35,700 bases of DNA, from NCBI GenBank assembly GCA_017883205.1, contig JADGNZ010000059.1, positions 1 through 35,700 of the forward strand, read 5' to 3'. How positions within the stretch are numbered: the first letter of the stretch is position 1; every line of letters starts with the position of its first letter. Positions 30,103 through 35,700 of this stretch are shown in pieces. The notes beneath the pieces were generated by a model. That model saw only the letters and a program-made list of their open reading frames with translations. It had not been told where the DNA came from and did not search any database. The position numbers and the translations under genes are program-made. The DNA is from Thermoanaerobaculia bacterium (GTDB lineage: Bacteria; Acidobacteriota; Thermoanaerobaculia; Gp7-AA8).

Positions 30103-32112
30103 ATGCCGATGAAGCCAGACCGTCGCTGGGAAGCGTTCGCCGCGCGCGAGCCGTACTACGCGGTCTTCACTGATCCGCGATTCCGCAGCGCGAACCGGAC
30201 CCCGCAAAGCGAGCGGGAGTTCTTCGACAGTGGTGAGCTACTCGTCGACTCGCTTTTCTACACGATCAAGCGAAAGCTGGCACCCGACTTCAACCCCGAG
30301 TTGGTCCTCGAGTACGGTTGCGGCCCCGGACGGCTGGCAATCCCCTTCGCCCGCCGTGTCGGCTCGGTCACTGCGGTCGACCGCTCGCCAGCCATGCTCG
30401 ACGTGGCCAAGCGCGAGGCGGCGAAGCAGACAGTCGTCAATATCGCCTTCAAGCCCGCCAGCGACTTCTTCTCCGAGCCGCGAAAGTTCGATCTCGTCAA
30501 TTGCTATCACGTCTTCCAGCGACTTCGCCCCGCAGCCGGACTTGCCCTCTTCCGTAAACTCCTCGGCTGCCTCGGCCCGGGTGGAGTCGGTGCGTTCCAC
30601 TTTCTGTATCGCAGCGCGACGCCCTCAGTCGTCGAGTGGACGCGTCTCGCACGCGAGCGGCTGCCCGCCATCAATGCAGTCGCCAATCTCGCTCGCCGCA
30701 AAGCGCTCGACGAGCCGTTCATCCCCAGCCACACCTACGACATCGACGATGTCTTTCGCATCCTTGACGATGCTGGCTTCCTCGCCAGTCACGTTGTCTT
30801 CGAGCGAAACGACGAGGCGACCGGCGCTATCGTTCTCGTCCAGGCGCCGCTGTCATTCACGGCCATCGAAAGCGACTTCACGCCTTCGCTCACGGCAACG
30901 CCGGATGACGCCATCATCAATGTTCGAGACCTGATTGCGCGAACGTCGATCGACGACCTCAATCGAACTGCCGAGGAGTACTTCGCATCGCTCACGCAAT
31001 GGGAGCACCATCTCGCCAAACCGTTCAGCAAGGCCGATGAAACGCCCGCGCTTCTGCTGAATGTGTCGATGCTGCTGCAGGGTTTGCGGCTCACTCCGGG
31101 AACGACCGTGCTGGAGTTCGGCGCCGGCACCGGATGGCTGTCCCGATTCCTCACGCAACTCGGCTGCCGCGTGATTCTGCTTGACGTCTCCGCAACGGCG
31201 CTGAAGATCGCGCGCGCTCTGTACGAGCGTCAGCCGCCGATCGGGGAGCGCCCCGCGCCACAGTTTCTCGAGTTCGACGGGCGGCGCATCGACCTTCCCG
31301 ACGCCAGCGTCGAGCGGATCATCTGCTTCGACGCCTTCCACCACTCGCCCAATCCAGACGCGATGCTGCGCGAGTTCGGGCGCGTGCTCAAGCCTGGCGG
31401 GATCGCCGCCTTCGCCGAGCCTGGGCCTCACCACTCTCGCTCTCCCCTATCGCAATTCGAGATGCGAACGTACGGAGTGATCGAGAACGACGTCGACATT
31501 CAATCGATCTGGCGCACCGCCCAGACCTGCGGCTTCCGCGATCTGAAGATGATCGTCTTCCACGGAACGCCGTTCCACATCTCGCTCGAAGAGTACGAAG
31601 ATCTCCTCGCCGGTGGTGCCGTTTGCGCGACATGGATGGCGTCCACCCGCGCCTTCCTGCGCAACGTCCGCAGCTTTTATCTTTATCGCGAAGGTTTCGA
31701 ACGTCTCGACAGCCGCAGCGCGAGCGGGCTCGTTTGTCAGATCGAAGCGTCACTCGCCGAAACGCCCGCGAAGGACGGCCAACCGGTGCTGATCGATGTC
31801 ACCGTTTCAAACCGCGGCACCGCCACGTGGCTTGCTTCCAATGATCCGGTCGGCGGTGTGGCCCTCGGCGTTCATCTTTACGACACGGCCGGAAAACTTC
31901 TGAAGCTCGACCTTCACTGGCAAGACTTGACAGACCCACCCCGCGAGATCGCACCCGAAGAGACGGTAAACGTTCGCATGGCCTTACCTGGTTTGAGCGC
32001 CGGCAACTACGTGCTCGAAATCGACTGCGTCGCCCAGGGAGTCACATGGTTCGCACAAGCCGGCTCGCAGCCGGCCAGACTCGCGCTCGACGTCGTTCCC
32101 GACGTTGTATGA
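30103..32112 (+). CDS. Double SAM methyltransferase with C-terminal Ig-like domain
   Basis: 669 residues. Two class I (Rossmann) methyltransferase domains are fused. The first has VLEYGCGPGRLAIPFA at 68-83 and SVTAVDRSPAMLDVAKREA next to it. The second has VLEFGAGTGWLSRFLT at 336-351, LLDVSATALKIA, and FDAFHHSPNPDAMLREFGRVLKPGG. Residues about 543-669 form a beta-rich domain (VSNRGTATW near 570, GNYVLEIDCVAQGVTWF near 640), similar in character to the C-terminal O-antigen-binding domain of Wzt-type proteins. This suggests the substrate is a glycan or glycolipid, but it is an inference. No signal peptide; cytoplasmic. The first domain lacks any clear catalytic feature beyond SAM binding. Confidence 0.85.
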   Translation: MPMKPDRRWEAFAAREPYYAVFTDPRFRSANRTPQSEREFFDSGELLVDSLFYTIKRKLAPDFNPELVLEYGCGPGRLAIPFARRVGSVTAVDRSPAMLDVAKREAAKQTVVNIAFKPASDFFSEPRKFDLVNCYHVFQRLRPAAGLALFRKLLGCLGPGGVGAFHFLYRSATPSVVEWTRLARERLPAINAVANLARRKALDEPFIPSHTYDIDDVFRILDDAGFLASHVVFERNDEATGAIVLVQAPLSFTAIESDFTPSLTATPDDAIINVRDLIARTSIDDLNRTAEEYFASLTQWEHHLAKPFSKADETPALLLNVSMLLQGLRLTPGTTVLEFGAGTGWLSRFLTQLGCRVILLDVSATALKIARALYERQPPIGERPAPQFLEFDGRRIDLPDASVERIICFDAFHHSPNPDAMLREFGRVLKPGGIAAFAEPGPHHSRSPLSQFEMRTYGVIENDVDIQSIWRTAQTCGFRDLKMIVFHGTPFHISLEEYEDLLAGGAVCATWMASTRAFLRNVRSFYLYREGFERLDSRSASGLVCQIEASLAETPAKDGQPVLIDVTVSNRGTATWLASNDPVGGVALGVHLYDTAGKLLKLDLHWQDLTDPPREIAPEETVNVRMALPGLSAGNYVLEIDCVAQGVTWFAQAGSQPARLALDVVPDVV

Positions 32113-32113
32113 T
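32108..32113 (+). promoter_or_regulatory. Putative -10 box (TATGAT)
   Basis: TATGAT overlaps the stop codon of the double methyltransferase and ends 9 nt before the ATG of the STAS gene. This gene could be transcribed on its own as a nearly leaderless message. Confidence 0.4.
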
Positions 32114-32122
32114 GCGCCGGCA

Positions 32123-32464
32123 ATGAACATCGAGACCCGCAAACACGGTGACGTCGTCATCGTCGATTTCGAAGGCCGGCTGGCCGTCGGCGTCGGAGAC
32201 GACCTTCTTCCCCGCCTCATCGAACAGCTTCTCAACGAAGGCAACCGCAAGATCCTTCTCAACCTCTCCGAGATGGACTACATCGACAGCAACGGCCTCG
32301 GCGAACTGGTGCAAAGCCTCAAAGTGTCCGGCCGTCACGGTGCCTCGCTCCGCCTCCTCAAACCGCAGGACCGCGTGAAGAAGACGCTGAAGCTGACGAA
32401 TCTGCTTCCGATGTTCAGCGTCTACGACACCGAGGCCGACGCGCTCAAAGCGTTCGACGCGTAG
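32123..32464 (+). CDS. STAS-domain anti-sigma factor antagonist
   Basis: 113 residues, a complete stand-alone STAS domain of the SpoIIAA/RsbV type. VVIVDFEGRLAVGVGDDLLPRL at 12-33 starts the fold. KILLNLSEMDYIDSNGLGELV contains the conserved serine in DSNG, which partner kinases phosphorylate in this family. The unphosphorylated form binds an anti-sigma factor and frees a sigma factor. No anti-sigma kinase or phosphatase gene is in the window, so the partner is elsewhere. The ATG at 32123 is preferred over 32105, since the family begins at this point. Confidence 0.93.
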   Translation: MNIETRKHGDVVIVDFEGRLAVGVGDDLLPRLIEQLLNEGNRKILLNLSEMDYIDSNGLGELVQSLKVSGRHGASLRLLKPQDRVKKTLKLTNLLPMFSVYDTEADALKAFDA

Positions 32465-32471
32465 AACCTGA

Positions 32472-32500
32472 TTTACAGACGGCATTCCCTATAGTAGACT
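32472..32500 (+). promoter_or_regulatory. Candidate promoter TTTACA-17-TAGACT
   Basis: TTTACA (32472-32477), a 17-nt spacer and TAGACT (32495-32500) give sigma-70 spacing. TATAGT (32490-32495) is an alternative -10. It is followed by a hairpin CTCTCC-8 nt-GGAGAG (32499-32518) whose right arm is a Shine-Dalgarno. Confidence 0.5.
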
Positions 32501-32520
32501 CTCCGCAATACAGGAGAGCC

Positions 32521-32616
32521 ATGCCCGTCTTCTCCCCCTCCGTCCGCGCCGGTTGTGTCACGTCCAGATGGCGATCAGCACTGCCCGCGCCAGGATCACA
32601 CTCTGACTTTGATTGA
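32521..32616 (+). CDS. Possible 31-residue ORF (doubtful)
   Basis: A short frame starts MPVFSPSVRAGC and ends SHSDFD. GGAGAG precedes the ATG closely, within a hairpin, and a sigma-70-like promoter lies just upstream. It has no recognisable domain. It may instead be the start of a decayed gene, or the promoter may serve glgX, which starts 300 bp downstream. Confidence 0.25.
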   Translation: MPVFSPSVRAGCVTSRWRSALPAPGSHSDFD

Positions 32617-32661
32617 TCTTGTCACCTGCGTGAGGGAGAGCGCATCAAACGCGCATCACTC

Positions 32662-32816
32662 GCAGCGGGTGTCGGTTTTCGGGCGTCGGGTGTCGGAGCA
32701 GCGATGCGTGCTCCGAGCCTTTCCGGCACCGAAGCGAAGTCGTGAGTAGGTTCTGACAGTCGGCACGAGTACCGCCCCGAACTATCTCCGACCCCCGACT
32801 CCCGACCCGCGACACC
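32662..32816. repeat. GTCGGGTGTCGGAG / CTCCGACCCCCGA palindrome
   Basis: The left part (32662-32698) carries repeated GTCGG steps and the right part (32786-32816) carries CCGAC steps. The two are complementary over about 20 bases. The right arm ends 5 nt before the glgX ATG. Same family as 25253-25323. The centre (32699-32785) has no recognisable feature. Confidence 0.75.
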
Positions 32817-32821
32817 CCACC

Positions 32822-34987
<2,166 letters not shown>

Positions 34988-34994
34988 GGAGTGT

Positions 34995-35037
34995 GGGCGT
35001 CTCGCCCGCGGACGATGAGGCGTCTCGCCTCGTCGTA
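34995..35037. repeat. Two hairpins sharing GGCGTCTCGCC
   Basis: GGGCGTCTCGCCC (34995-35007) and an ACGATGAGGCG/CGCCTCGTCGT hairpin (about 35013-35035) follow the glgX stop. They may terminate glgX. From 35038 to 35198 I see no supported gene. Confidence 0.6.
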
Positions 35038-35198
35038 ACTCTCGTGATCGTTGGCGGGGTGCGAGCGAATTACGCGCGAACAAACCAAACTCCTGAAACT
35101 CAATGGCCACGAGGTCAAGCGAGTCCTTCCGATGGCACCGTCTCGTCATGCGCGGTGGGACGTCGGTAGTGGTTCAGTTCGAAAATTATCTTGTGATT

Positions 35199-35477
35199 TC
35201 ACGCGCCGCCGCGGGGCGTGACGCGAACCGCTGTTCCAGCAGCCCAAACTCGAAAGGATGTTACCGTCTCGACAATCCGATCAAACCTGATCCAGATGAC
35301 GCCGTTGCAGCCGAGTCCTTGCGCTTGAATCGCCATCGCATCAATAGCGAACCTCATGGCGCCACGATTGTTGGCGTTGCCGAATGCCGTGTCTGATGCT
35401 CCGTATCCGAAAACGATCTCGACCGCGTCGTATGGCTCGGAGATATCGCCAGTTGAAATCCAAAAGCGATCGCTCAT
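35199..35477 (-). CDS. YbjQ-like (heavy-metal-binding domain) protein
   Basis: 92 residues. YDAVEIVFGYGASDT, then AMRFAIDAMAIQAQGLGCNGVIWIRFD, then FRVWAAGTAVRV correspond in order to the strand-helix-strand pattern of the YbjQ/UPF0145 family, where an E/A-rich helix precedes 'GANAVVGVxxD' and the end reads 'xxGTAV'. These small proteins form pentamers; their function is not well established. AGAGGG lies about 8 nt before the ATG. No genes are linked to it in the window. A TGTATT-rich stretch further upstream may hold its promoter. Confidence 0.65.
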   Translation of the reverse strand: MSDRFWISTGDISEPYDAVEIVFGYGASDTAFGNANNRGAMRFAIDAMAIQAQGLGCNGVIWIRFDRIVETVTSFRVWAAGTAVRVTPRGGA

Positions 35478-35700
35478 TTTCTTGCCCTCTTCAGTTTAGG
35501 CGATCGTAATACAGTCACAACGTGGCCAGAAAGCACCCAGCGGCATCCCGACATGGCGTTGAACGAGTAGTGCGTCCCAGTTGGGGGTCAGACCCGCGTT
35601 AGTGTCATCCTTATAGGTGCTCCTGCACCGTTCTACGCTCCTTCATCGATCGTTAAGAAGAGGGCTCGTCGTGAGACGCAGCTGTACCTTCGGAGCGAAG
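35478..35700. other. Intergenic sequence to window end
   Basis: This contains a perfect 11-bp palindrome GGGTCAGACCC (35585-35595), which matches the core of the REP-like family at 8187-9050 and may be a remnant. No gene is supported. Confidence 0.5.

Noticed and set aside
35050-35198. Possible gene fragment with a peptide like KLNGHEVKRV near 35097-35126
   Set aside because: It is short, lacks a start and Shine-Dalgarno, ends soon, and matches no family with confidence.

Overview
The window is a GC-rich bacterial chromosome segment of dense, mostly housekeeping genes with very short intergenic gaps. No rRNA or tRNA gene, CRISPR array, phage gene or transposase was seen. The gene mix (two DinB-fold proteins, a GH63 glucosidase, GlgX, AcpH, a very large secreted Ig-type protein) and the many palindromic intergenic repeats would suit a soil or sediment Acidobacteriota-like organism. 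That assignment is an inference; there is no phylogenetic marker to test it.

Layout. 1-2.4 kb: two divergent family 2 glycosyltransferases sharing a palindromic promoter region. 2.4-6.8 kb, minus strand: alpha/beta hydrolase, ychF, glucokinase and two DinB-like proteins, separated by palindromic repeats. 6.8-9.1 kb: an RlmI-type rRNA methyltransferase and a divergent membrane-anchored protein, with copies of one REP-like repeat family before, after and inside the methyltransferase gene. 9.1-9.5 kb: a 17-unit array of 21-bp repeats. 9.7-19.8 kb: one 10-kb gene for a secreted protein of about 3,337 residues with Ig-like repeats, FN3 domains, two lamin-tail domains and a DRGH non-specific nuclease domain with intact catalytic residues. 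19.8-21.9 kb: YbjN-like protein, a secreted unknown and a double UspA protein. 22.0-22.6 kb: two small convergent genes, at least one a ribbon-helix-helix regulator with a clear operator. 22.8-24.6 kb: an ABC exporter. 24.7-28.7 kb: AcpH, a hotdog thioesterase and a GH63 glucosidase. 28.8-30.1 kb: a small unknown, an orphan Phd antitoxin and rsmE. 30.1-32.5 kb: a double methyltransferase and a STAS protein. 32.5-35.5 kb: a possible short ORF, glgX and a YbjQ-like gene.

Themes. (1) At least five palindromic repeat families occupy the gaps, and one copy sits in frame inside a coding gene. (2) About ten genes lack a Shine-Dalgarno sequence but have a TANNNT-type -10 element 6-11 nt before the start codon, which points to leaderless mRNAs. 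(3) The giant gene has three mutually complementary leader segments that could form alternative hairpins hiding or exposing its ribosome binding site. (4) glk, the GH63 enzyme and glgX together point to alpha-glucan use, although they are not in one operon.
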